From positions 19,803,215 through 19,867,214 of the forward strand of contig OY754984.1 of assembly GCA_963576475.1 (NCBI GenBank): a stretch of 64,000 nt of DNA. The letters are read 5' to 3'. Shown piece by piece: positions 53,275 to 62,433 of this stretch (its first letter is position 1; each line of letters begins with the position of its first letter). The translations under genes and the position numbers were made by a program. Under the pieces are notes generated by a model that was given only the letters and a program-made list of their open reading frames with translations, was not told the DNA's origin and ran no database searches. This DNA comes from Molanna angustata (Eukaryota; Arthropoda; Insecta; Trichoptera; Molannidae).

Positions 53275-53669
53275 TATACCGCCCGCCAAAATTACCAATT
53301 TTAAAATAGGCGAAAAAGAAGAAGAAAAGAAAAAAATAACGAAAATGTAACTTAAGAATATGAAGATAATCGCCCTTAAGCTATGAAACTAAATAACATA
53401 TACATAGGATAAGACACCTATTGTAACGAATCTAAATAAGCCTACCTTTAAAGGAATAAAAGTAATGAAACAAAGAATATTTACAAGTAAAGAAATAAAC
53501 GTGTAAATAACTATGATTTACGAGGTCAATCATAATAAAAGACTCAAATAAATTGACATGAAATAAAACGAAAAGTAATGAAAATTATCTATAAGAAAGT
53601 AATAGACTGTTTGTCATGAAAGGAACTATACCTAAGTTAACGAAATTATAACATATAAAATGTTTCTTA
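53275..53669 (-). other. BEL/Pao 3' untranslated region and polypurine tract
   Basis: On the minus strand the region runs from the integrase stop to ATTTTGGCGGGCGGTATA immediately before the 3' LTR; GGCGGGCGG is the likely plus-strand primer. The rest is AT-rich with no frame. Confidence 0.55.
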
Positions 53670-55187
53670 TTAATTTATGGGTAATAGACAAAGTTTTGCG
53701 GCAGGGCGCAAGTAAATACCGTCCTTTGTTTGGACGGATACTACTCGAACGACTCCGTCAGAACCTGGTTTCACTTCCCTTATACGAGCGAGTGGCCACT
53801 TTAAGGGTGGTATTCGTGAATCCTTAATGACAACCAGATCACCCTCTTGAAAATTTCTATTCTCTTTATACCATTTGACACGGTTTTGCAACGATTGCAA
53901 GTATTCTGAACTCCAACGCTGCCACAAATGTTGTGTCATTTTTTGCACTAGTTCCCACCGACTTAATCGGTTTTGTGGAGTTTCTGTTAAATCCTTTTCT
54001 GGCAACGAAATCAGTGGAACACCTACAAGAAAATGGCCGGGAGTTAAGGCCTGAATATCTTCAGGATCTGACGTCAAAGGACATAACGGACGAGAGTTTA
54101 ATAGGGCTTCTATCTTAATCAAAATTGTGGAAAATTCTTCATATGTTAGGATATTTTCACCTATTACTCGTTTTAAATGAATTTTTATTACTCGAATGTT
54201 CCCTTCCCAAATGCCTCCGAAGTGAGGGCTAGAAGGGGGGTTGAATCTCCATTCAATCCCTTTTTCTGAACAATAATGAGCTAGAATTTCACTTTCCTTG
54301 CAACTGTTTAGAAAATTTTGAACGCCAATTAAATACCGTTTAGATCCTACAAAATTTGTCCCACCATCTGAATATAAGGTATTAGGTATACCTCGTCTTG
54401 AAGCAAATCTATCTAATGTTGCAATGAATGTTTCGGTAGATAAGTCAGTAAGGACTTCCAAGTGAATCGCCTTTGTTGACATGCAAATAAATATTGCGAA
54501 GTAACCCTTATATGTTTTGGAACCTCTACGTTTGCTTTCCTTTAAGACGTATGGTCCCGCTAAATCAACGCCCGTGTTACTGAAAACTCTATTGGGTGTG
54601 ACTCGAGATTGTGGCAAGTTACTCATGATAGGCGGTGAAACGGAAGCTTTCAGCCTAGCGCATCTGACGCATTTTGAGACAATTTTCCTTATTTTATTTC
54701 GCGCCGACATTATCCAGTAATTTTGTTGAATTAAAAATTGCAAAGAACGTGAGCCGGCGTGTAAATAAACTTTATGAAAATATTCTATAATTAATTCCGT
54801 CACCTTGCTGTTTTTTGGAAGAATAATAGGGAATTTTTGATTGTAATTGAGGTTAGAGTACTTCAACCGCCCGCCAACACGCAATAATTTATCGTCATCG
54901 TGAAAAACATTAAGTTTTTGAAAACGCGTAGTTTTGATTAAACCACCTTCTAGAGAATGAATTTCAGATGAAAAGAAGTGATCCTGAGTACATTTAAAAA
55001 TGACAATGTTAGCATGATCGATTTCTGAAAACGTCAAAAAATTGGAATGAACAGATTGTTTCTTTTTGCGACAATTTTTAATAAATCTAATACACCAAGC
55101 AACTACACGTTGAAAACGAGTCCAAGAAGAGAATCGAAATACATTGAAAGTATCTTCAGGGGTGTCTAAGGTAAGGTTAATGGCCAT
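53670..55187 (-). CDS. BEL/Pao pol: integrase frame
   Basis: About 505 codons. The order is: a linker that normally continues from RNase H; an integrase zinc-binding region with the pair CVRC near residue 170; the catalytic core with the first acidic residue in GVDLAGP, the second in YSDGGTNF and the glutamate in GGIWEGN; then a C-terminal domain with GDLVVIKD and PPLKWPLARI, typical of BEL/Pao. The second aspartate is followed by GG where NG is usual. It would insert the element DNA into the genome. In BEL/Pao elements this part is normally fused to RT/RNase H; here it lies in a different frame and overlaps the upstream frame by 22 bp. That is either a disabling mutation or, less likely, a recoding site. 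The ATG at the start is internal by family comparison. Confidence 0.88.
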   Translation of the reverse strand: MAINLTLDTPEDTFNVFRFSSWTRFQRVVAWCIRFIKNCRKKKQSVHSNFLTFSEIDHANIVIFKCTQDHFFSSEIHSLEGGLIKTTRFQKLNVFHDDDKLLRVGGRLKYSNLNYNQKFPIILPKNSKVTELIIEYFHKVYLHAGSRSLQFLIQQNYWIMSARNKIRKIVSKCVRCARLKASVSPPIMSNLPQSRVTPNRVFSNTGVDLAGPYVLKESKRRGSKTYKGYFAIFICMSTKAIHLEVLTDLSTETFIATLDRFASRRGIPNTLYSDGGTNFVGSKRYLIGVQNFLNSCKESEILAHYCSEKGIEWRFNPPSSPHFGGIWEGNIRVIKIHLKRVIGENILTYEEFSTILIKIEALLNSRPLCPLTSDPEDIQALTPGHFLVGVPLISLPEKDLTETPQNRLSRWELVQKMTQHLWQRWSSEYLQSLQNRVKWYKENRNFQEGDLVVIKDSRIPPLKWPLARIREVKPGSDGVVRVVSVQTKDGIYLRPAAKLCLLPIN

Positions 55188-58100
55188 TCAGATAATGGCC
55201 TGCTCAACCAAGGAGGGCCCTCGAACCATAGTTTGTTATCCATTATATCAGCTGGGTATAAACCACGAGAAGCAATATCTGCTGGGTTTTCTTTCGAACT
55301 CACATGGTACCAGTCTAGGCCGTCTGAATTATCCAAAATTTTAATAACGCGGTTCGCAACGAAAGTTTTTAATGTGTGTGGTGGCATCAAAAGCCACGAT
55401 AAAACAATTTTTGAATCTGAGAACAAATATATTTTTGTAATAGGTATTTGCGTATTAATTGCTGAAACAACATTTTTCATTAAATTTGAAAGGAGATACG
55501 CGGCCATTAGTTCTAGCCTAGGGACAGATAATGTTTTCAGCGGGGCTACCTTTGATTTACCAATAACCAATGTTATCTTCGGATTTTCTAAGTTTGAAAC
55601 CAGATAAATGGATGCCCCATAACCTAATTCACTTGCATCAGAAAACCCTACTAAAACGCATTGAGAATTTTTATAAGTATGGCAATGCCTAGGCAATTGT
55701 AGGCGTGATAGGTATGGAAGCTCTTCTAAGAAACGTCGCCATATTTCTATTATTTGCGGAGGTAAATTTTGGTCCCAATCTATTTTACGTTTCCATATTT
55801 CTTGTAGTAAACATTTGATTTTAAAAACCACTGGTGTGATCAAACCTATTGGATCAAAAATGCGAGCAACACAGCTTAAAATTGCTCGTTTTGTATATAC
55901 ATTTATGTTGGGCTCGACTGAGTAAGAAAAGGTATCCATATGTGGATCCCACGTCAAACCTAAAATTTTAAGGGTACCCGGTGTTTCATCTTGGAACGAA
56001 ACCTTTGAATTAGAACTGACTCTATGGTCAGGGGGAATATTTTCCAGTAGTTTGGATGAATTGCTCATCCATTTTCTGAGTTGAAAGCCTCCCTTTCCCA
56101 AAAGTTGAATCAATTGAGACTGAAGTTCCAACGCGTTAATTATATCCCACTCTCCAGTGGCAATATCATCTACATATGTGTCGGACAAAAGTACTCGTGA
56201 AGCAATGGGAAATTGTGAACCTTCGTCTTTCACCAGTTGATGTATGGTACGGATTGCTAAAAATGGTGATGAACATATTCCGAAAGTGATTGTCGTCAAA
56301 TTGTATTGTTCTACAGGCTCCGAAGACGAGAAACGCCACAATATTCTTTGGAAGTCAAGGTCTTCCTCTCTAACAAGAACTTGCAAGAACATTTTTTGAA
56401 TGTCAGTAGTAAAAACAATTGGATATAAACGAAAATTAAGTAAAATTTGTGAAATTTCCCGCTGTAATTTGGGCCCCGAAAGTAATAAATCGTTTAATGA
56501 AACATTTGTACTAGTTTTGCAAGAGGCGTCGAAAACAACACGTATTTTAATTTTATTTGCGATGTTTTGTACCACTGCATGGTGAGGTATAAAGTAAGAA
56601 TTTGTTATTTGTGACGAAGTGTCTATTGTAGTCCGACGCATAAATCCTGATTCTAGAAATTCTTTCATATATCGATTGTAATGTTGGGATAATTGAGCGT
56701 CGTGTGAAAGACGTTTTTCTAAGTTATGAAACCGTTTCAATGCCGTATGAAATGAATCACCCAACCTTATATTATTCTGTGAATGAGTTTTAAATGGAAG
56801 TGCGACGATATACCTTCCATTATGATCTCTACTACATGTATTTTTATAAATTTCTTCGCACTTCACGTCATCAGGGTTCGATATCGGAATGTGCGGAATC
56901 TCTTCTATCTCCCAGAAGCGCCTAACTGCATAATTTAAATCAACACTATTGCAAAAGGTTGATCTTTCGTTGTCAATGGATATAGGTCTCATAAAAGATC
57001 CCATAATTATGAAACCGAATACGCTATCTACCGCGATGAGATCGCTTTGTTTACTCTTAATCGAATTATTTTTCCAGATTTTCGAAATAATATCAGCTCC
57101 CGCTAAGAAATTTATTTCACCAGGGATATCAAAATTAGGGTCGGCTAATGGCAGATGACAAAACTCACGAATCATATTCTGAGGTAGACACACCGATGGA
57201 ATTTTGTTAGTAATCTTAGGTAAAACTATACACTGAGCGGAGATCACTATTGATTCATCAATTCTAGAATGTAATTTACATGTTGTTTGCCCGTGTATAT
57301 TTTGAATTAATGTGCCATTTGCTCCTCTGATAATACCGTCGTAGGTATTTAATGACAGCCCTAAAATATTACATAATCGTTTTGAAATAAATGATACCTC
57401 ACTTCCGGTATCGACTAGAATTCGAACCTGGTGCATTTGACCTGAAACGTCTACAAAATGGACGAGAGCGGTGGGTAGTACTGTACTTGTACTTACAGAA
57501 TGGCATTGTAATGAAATTTGCGTATTGTCATTAGAAAAGGAAGAATTTATAGCGCCGTCATTTGATGTTGACGAATTATTTTGGTCAGACAAAGAATTTT
57601 TATTAATATGTAAAAGTGTATGATGTGACTGTCGACAAATCTTACAACGGAATTTTGAATTACACTTTTTTATATAATGTGGATTTAAACAATTGAAACA
57701 AAGTTTCTCCCCTTTTACAAATTCTCTTCTATCCAAAGAATTCATTTTAATAAATTCGTTACACGCATATAACCGATGACCCTGTTTACATTTATGACAT
57801 GCTGAAATTTTATAATCAGACTTATTATTTATGGTTGAATTAAACATCACACGTTTTGGATTTGGTGATTTTTCGATTTTCATTTCTGACATTTGGTTAA
57901 TACGATTTTGACAAAACAAAAATTCAATTAAATCTTCGATTTTAGGTATTTTATTCATTTCCACACGAGTTTCGAAAACTCTGCGTACATTTGGGTTCAA
58001 TTTTCGTAATGCCAAATGACATAAAAATTCCTCAAATAAACTTTCCCGCTTTAGATCATATAAACCTGCTAGATTTTCTCTTAGAACATTTACGAAATTT

Positions 58101-58750
58101 TGATTATTATGTGATGGTTGATAATCGAGAATCGAATTTACATAATGCATAAATAAAATACGCGAGCTTTGATAATTTTTCAATAATGTATCCCATGCCA
58201 CTGTGTAATTGGAATCTATAATAGGTATAGATTTCAATAATGCGAGAGTTGAGCCTTGTACACTGCCTAATAAATAATGAAATTTTTCTATGTTTGATAA
58301 TTGTGTATTATCGTGTACCAAGCTTTTAAAAATTGCGTGAAAATGTGCCCAATCTTTAATCGAGCCGCTGAATGAAGGTAACTTTATTTCCGGAGTCATT
58401 AAGTTACGCATTCGACCTGAAGACGGCCCTGCGTTATCTGAATTTTGTGGCTCTATAATGGATTTCTGAGCCGAAATAATTGCATAATACAGCTCATCAA
58501 AGGCATTTGAAACATTTAATATATCATTTTGTGTCTCACATTCAGGAAGTGAAACCAGCTCTGACAGCTCGGTTTGTAAGTTTTCGAATTGTTGAAATGT
58601 TTCGTAAATTCTCTCGGCTCTAACCTTGAATTGAGACAATTTTGCGACATCATTTAATTGATCTATTAGATCATAAGCGATTTGAAGTCGAGCGAAAAAT
58701 CGTTGTCGTTTTAATTTTAATGAATTAATTTTGTGATTTATTTTGTCCAT
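55166..58750 (-). CDS. BEL/Pao gag-protease-RT-RNase H polyprotein
   Basis: I choose the ATG at 58750 (MDKINHK); the open frame extends 12 codons further upstream. About 1194 residues. The N-terminal Gag has coiled-coil-like helices and the PSFSGSIKDWAHF segment typical of BEL Gag. Three zinc-knuckle-like groups (CHKC, CFNC, CKIC) lie at about residues 315-370. The protease active site VDTGSEVSF is near 445. RT motifs are IRVVFDAS, TTDIQKMF, FGICSSPF and YVDD (near 857). RNase H follows with GFSDASELGYG (near 1033), SVPRLELMAAYL and LFSDSK. The frame ends soon after PPWLSRPLSEWPL, before integrase. All catalytic residues appear present. Confidence 0.92.
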   Translation of the reverse strand: MDKINHKINSLKLKRQRFFARLQIAYDLIDQLNDVAKLSQFKVRAERIYETFQQFENLQTELSELVSLPECETQNDILNVSNAFDELYYAIISAQKSIIEPQNSDNAGPSSGRMRNLMTPEIKLPSFSGSIKDWAHFHAIFKSLVHDNTQLSNIEKFHYLLGSVQGSTLALLKSIPIIDSNYTVAWDTLLKNYQSSRILFMHYVNSILDYQPSHNNQNFVNVLRENLAGLYDLKRESLFEEFLCHLALRKLNPNVRRVFETRVEMNKIPKIEDLIEFLFCQNRINQMSEMKIEKSPNPKRVMFNSTINNKSDYKISACHKCKQGHRLYACNEFIKMNSLDRREFVKGEKLCFNCLNPHYIKKCNSKFRCKICRQSHHTLLHINKNSLSDQNNSSTSNDGAINSSFSNDNTQISLQCHSVSTSTVLPTALVHFVDVSGQMHQVRILVDTGSEVSFISKRLCNILGLSLNTYDGIIRGANGTLIQNIHGQTTCKLHSRIDESIVISAQCIVLPKITNKIPSVCLPQNMIREFCHLPLADPNFDIPGEINFLAGADIISKIWKNNSIKSKQSDLIAVDSVFGFIIMGSFMRPISIDNERSTFCNSVDLNYAVRRFWEIEEIPHIPISNPDDVKCEEIYKNTCSRDHNGRYIVALPFKTHSQNNIRLGDSFHTALKRFHNLEKRLSHDAQLSQHYNRYMKEFLESGFMRRTTIDTSSQITNSYFIPHHAVVQNIANKIKIRVVFDASCKTSTNVSLNDLLLSGPKLQREISQILLNFRLYPIVFTTDIQKMFLQVLVREEDLDFQRILWRFSSSEPVEQYNLTTITFGICSSPFLAIRTIHQLVKDEGSQFPIASRVLLSDTYVDDIATGEWDIINALELQSQLIQLLGKGGFQLRKWMSNSSKLLENIPPDHRVSSNSKVSFQDETPGTLKILGLTWDPHMDTFSYSVEPNINVYTKRAILSCVARIFDPIGLITPVVFKIKCLLQEIWKRKIDWDQNLPPQIIEIWRRFLEELPYLSRLQLPRHCHTYKNSQCVLVGFSDASELGYGASIYLVSNLENPKITLVIGKSKVAPLKTLSVPRLELMAAYLLSNLMKNVVSAINTQIPITKIYLFSDSKIVLSWLLMPPHTLKTFVANRVIKILDNSDGLDWYHVSSKENPADIASRGLYPADIMDNKLWFEGPPWLSRPLSEWPLTLP

Positions 58751-58786
58751 ATTTAAATTATTATGTAAATATATAATATAATGCAA

Positions 58787-59594
58787 CTAAATATCTACTA
58801 TCAATATACTGAAACGATATAAATTGAAAAAAAAAAATGAACATCAAAACTGTATTATCAGTTGTTTATCTATCTTGCCTTAAACAACCAACAACGAAGT
58901 ACAATGAAACCTGATATTATAACAAGACAAGTACTGTAAACAAATTTGTATGATTCGTTCATACGATAACGGACGAATCACCGAGTTGGATCTGAACGAA
59001 TTATTTTCTATATATTTTTGTAAGTATGATTCGTTCAAATATAAGAATCATTGACTCGAACCAAATGAACGAGTCACAAATGATATTTACTATCGACAAC
59101 CAACTGAATATAGGTACGTAAATATTGCGAATTACGAAACGAATTAAACCAAAATTTTAAAACAAAGATGTTTTATGATAACACACGATAGTGTTTAAAT
59201 GATTATATGCAGTTAAATGAAACAGTAAATATGTTCGTAGGTGCCTATAAAACGATATGAAATGTCAACTATATTTAATAAGAATCTTATCTGTAATGAA
59301 ATCTACCTACAACTATGTATAAATATTCAACCTTATGTCAAATATCACGTATTTGTTTTTGAATGAAAATGAAACTACATAATATGTACCTACTAAATGT
59401 TATAATACCTACAAACATGAAATGAAACGAAATATTTTATCTTTTGATAAATATTATGGACCTATTTTCATATGAAAATTTAACTTGCACTGAATGTTAT
59501 ATACCTATATCTACAAATATGAAATAAACTATGAAATAAACTATGAAATGACTATGAAATAAACTATGAGGAAATATCCGGCCGTAGGACCAAC
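58787..59594 (-). promoter_or_regulatory. BEL/Pao 5' leader with repeated GATTCGTTC motif
   Basis: About 800 bp lie between the 5' LTR and gag. Between 58948 and 59100 the word GATTCGTTC or GAACGAATC (and shorter forms) recurs several times in both orientations. Near the LTR, ACTATGAAATAA-type words are repeated about four times (59520-59572). Packaging or regulatory roles are possible but not shown. Confidence 0.45.
59577..59592 (-). promoter_or_regulatory. BEL/Pao primer-binding site, tRNA-Tyr-like
   Basis: Two bases inside the 5' LTR the minus strand reads TGGTCCTACGGCCGGA. It begins with TGG, complementary to the CCA end of a tRNA. From memory of insect tRNA-Tyr the remainder fits with one substitution and one missing base. 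The tRNA identity is therefore tentative; the position and the TGG start are clear. Confidence 0.6.
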
Positions 59595-60052
59595 TGTTTC
59601 GGCGCTGGTTCAGTGAATTGGTAATTCTGGCTCTGGCCGGCACGATGCCCGAACCGTTTGAGTGGACTGTAATTTGGGGATGAACTTGGTCGGGAAAGGA
59701 GAAGACAAGGGAATATTATCACCAGAACTGAGAGCGACTTACCCCGTTCCGGCGATTCACTGGTGGTTGCCTTCCGCCCTCAGATTTGCACTGACCAGAG
59801 CACTAGAGAAAATGTACATACACAAAACACAGCACAAATAGATATAGGTATAAGATGAAGGAAGCTGAATGATACCGCGCGTTATTGAAGTTTTCTGTAG
59901 AAGGTTTCTGTACCGCGCGATATGTCGTATGTAACTGAATAATGGCTTCTCCGGGCGGCGCGGCGAGCCGACTACTAGCGGTCGTCTCAGCGTGGTGACA
60001 ATACCTTAAAAAGGATAGGATATGGGTAGGTAGGAACCTAAACGCCCGAACA
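59595..60052 (-). repeat. BEL/Pao 5' LTR
   Basis: 458 bp with the same sequence as the 3' LTR as far as read. In the transcribed direction it begins TGTTCGGGCG at 60052 and ends CGAAACA at 59595. It would contain the promoter; the pair GTACCGCGCG/CGCGCGGTA in the middle forms an inverted repeat that may be part of it. Confidence 0.92.
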
Positions 60053-60059
60053 GAATCAT

Positions 60060-60544
60060 TGTTATTATAGTGTCCCTATACACTACTTATTGTTGGGGTG
60101 AAACTCTTAGTACTTTGTAAGTAAAAGATGAATGTTCTTTTACACTTTATTTTACAATACTTCAAATATACAATATACAAATCAAGGTCAAATACTATAA
60201 CAATTCACGGAGGTAGCTATCAACGGCGTAACGATGAATGACACGCCGCGTGCCTATTCACACACTATATACACACACAGACATGCTATCTCTTTCATTC
60301 ACATATCTCACACTCCTCCACACTTAACCTCTGACATCCATCCCTTACACTGGCCTGCAGGGATAACCGATGTCCAGGATCGAGTGTCCAAGTGTTCCTC
60401 CATCCTGCCTCCAGGCAACCCTCCCGATAACCTGAAACAAGAGGAAACACAACTTAGCATCCGAGGAGTGAACTGGGGTGTCCGGGTCCAAACTCAAGCA
60501 ATCCATAAGCTTCAGAGTCGAGACCCACAAGAACTATGAGAACA
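60060..60544 (-). repeat. Ty3-type element 3' LTR
   Basis: 485 bp with TGTT..AACA ends. On the minus strand it starts TGTTCTCATAG right after a clear polypurine tract (GATGGGGGGTAGAAAG, 60545-60562) and ends CTATAATAACA. An AATAAAG signal lies inside. The partner LTR is outside the window. The flanking bases ATCAT at 60055-60059 are candidates for the target duplication. Confidence 0.7.
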
Positions 60545-60549
60545 ACTTT

Positions 60550-62433
60550 CTACCCCCCATCTGACCACTTTACACTTGTGGTTCTTAATTGGTTAACATG
60601 CCTTTTCCATGTGTAACTAGTACCCAGAACATTTACCAAGTAAATTGCCTTCCCAATTTTTCTAGTAATCTGTCCCAAAACCCATGTTGGTTTGTTTACT
60701 ACCCTGTAGTCTTTTACCCAACATTTTTGACCTGTTTTCAATTCCTTCCTCTCTCTCCCTCCATAATAATAATGCTGCCTCTTTTGGCTTTTTAACAAGT
60801 TATGTCCAATAATATCATCATGATCATTATTATCATTACAATTAAATTCAGGAATGAAAATGTCAAAATTTGTCCTTAGTTTTCTACCTAACATTAAAAC
60901 TGATGGTTCAACCTTTGTTGAAACATGCGGAGAATTCCGATAATCAACTAAAAAATTATCAATTCTATTTTCATAATCACTCATAAATTTTATATTATTT
61001 ATTAATAATTTTTTTAAAAACATTTTACACGTTTTCACCGTGTTTTCCGCTTGACCATTGGAAGAAGGTGAAAATATTGGTGACGTTACATGTTTTATAC
61101 CATGTTCAACACAAAAACTCTGAAATTGATTTGACATAAAAGCACTACCATTATCCGATACTATCGTTTTGACACATCCAAATTGACAAAATAATTTTTT
61201 TAATGCTTTAATGGTGCAAAACGCATTAATATTCTTCATTTCTAAGCATTCAATCCATTTTGAATATGCATCACATACTACAAGAAATGATTTACCTGCA
61301 ATTGGTCCAAAAAAATCAATATGTATTCTCGTCCAAACCGACTCTTCCTTAGGCCAGCTTGTCAATACATTTTTTGGTTCCGATGCGGCAACTTTTGAGC
61401 ATTCAAAACATTCACTAACTAATTCTTCAATGTCTTTATCAATTTTCGGCCAATAAACATAACCTCTTGCAAGACCTTTTGTCTTCACAATACCAAGATG
61501 AGATCTATGTAACATACCTAAAATTTTATCTCTCAAGCTTGACGGAATAACTACTCTATGATTCCACAAAATGCACCCTTTTATAATCGATAACTCATTT
61601 CTCTTTATCCAGAAATGCCACAAATCACTGTCTTTGTTAACTTTATCCGGCCATTTTGATTGTAAACAATACATAATACGCACTAACACATCATCACAAC
61701 TAGTTGACTCACTAATCTGCTCAATGTTTATACAAATTTGTTCACTGTCACATATTAAATTTAAATAATTATCTGTCAAGTTATCACAACTATTATCTGG
61801 TTCACTAACCGGTACTCTCGATAAATAATCAGAACAATTATCTTTAGACTTAATGTATTTAATTTCGTAATTAAAACCAGCCAAAATTAACCCGTATCTT
61901 TGCAATCTATTTGCTGCTAACGTCGGTATATTCTTTTTTTCACTAAGAATTCTCGTTAGCGGTTGGCTATCAACCAATAATGTGAATTTCCTACCGTACA
62001 GATACTGAAAAAACTGCTTTAATCCATATGTTATAGCTAACGCCTCAAGGTCGATAATAGCGTATTTTTGTTCTTCCTTAGACAGAGTGCGCGATACAAA
62101 AGCTATCGGTCTTTGTTGCTCTTTACCAATTAACAATGACGCCGCTAACCCTTTCAGTGACGCGTCCGTAACTAAAGTTAATGGTAAATTTTCGTCAAAA
62201 TGTGCTAAAACATTTCCACTAGTTAAAACTTTTTTTAACTCATCGATTGCCTTCTTGCAATCGCTACTAAATTCCCAAACTGCATCTTTTTTTAATAACT
62301 CATATAACGGTTTCGCTATACTAGACATATTCGGAATAAAATTCCTATAAAAATTAATTAAACCTAAAAAACTTTTCAACTCATGAACATCCCCTGGATA
62401 TGGAGTTAAAGTTATAGCCTCAACTTTACTCAA
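60550..62433 (-). CDS. Ty3-type pol: end of RT, RNase H, integrase
   Basis: About 627 codons in a frame separate from the upstream RT. The first 80 residues complete the RT thumb and connection (SFLGLINFYRNFIPNMS). RNase H begins near residue 87 (LVTDASLKGLAA) with later IDLEALAITYG and the LVDSQPL block. Integrase has the zinc-binding HRSHLG..CFEC region, then a D,D,E core at IDFFGP (near 372), VSDNGS (near 424) and NGQAEN (near 460). It stops just upstream of the polypurine tract. The order RT-RNase H-integrase defines Ty3-type elements; wording of the RT suggests the Mag-like group common in insects (inference). The frame starts at a TTG that overlaps the previous frame by 4 bp. Confidence 0.88.
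   Translation of the reverse strand: MSKVEAITLTPYPGDVHELKSFLGLINFYRNFIPNMSSIAKPLYELLKKDAVWEFSSDCKKAIDELKKVLTSGNVLAHFDENLPLTLVTDASLKGLAASLLIGKEQQRPIAFVSRTLSKEEQKYAIIDLEALAITYGLKQFFQYLYGRKFTLLVDSQPLTRILSEKKNIPTLAANRLQRYGLILAGFNYEIKYIKSKDNCSDYLSRVPVSEPDNSCDNLTDNYLNLICDSEQICINIEQISESTSCDDVLVRIMYCLQSKWPDKVNKDSDLWHFWIKRNELSIIKGCILWNHRVVIPSSLRDKILGMLHRSHLGIVKTKGLARGYVYWPKIDKDIEELVSECFECSKVAASEPKNVLTSWPKEESVWTRIHIDFFGPIAGKSFLVVCDAYSKWIECLEMKNINAFCTIKALKKLFCQFGCVKTIVSDNGSAFMSNQFQSFCVEHGIKHVTSPIFSPSSNGQAENTVKTCKMFLKKLLINNIKFMSDYENRIDNFLVDYRNSPHVSTKVEPSVLMLGRKLRTNFDIFIPEFNCNDNNDHDDIIGHNLLKSQKRQHYYYGGRERKELKTGQKCWVKDYRVVNKPTWVLGQITRKIGKAIYLVNVLGTSYTWKRHVNQLRTTSVKWSDGG

Larger units (their letters stand above)
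52817..60052 (-). mobile_element. Complete BEL/Pao LTR retrotransposon
   Basis: Two 458-bp LTRs (52817-53274 and 59595-60052) look identical by eye and are bounded by the 5-bp target duplication GAATC (52812-52816 and 60053-60057). The element is on the minus strand, so the 5' LTR is the right-hand one. Next to it is a primer-binding site (about 59577-59592) and, beside the left LTR, a purine-rich tract GGCGGGCGG. Gag, protease, RT and RNase H are in one frame, and integrase in a second, after a frame change. Matching LTRs mean a recent insertion. Confidence 0.93.

Noticed and set aside
54517..57158. Plus-strand frames within the BEL element
   Set aside because: Shadows of the minus-strand gag-pol.
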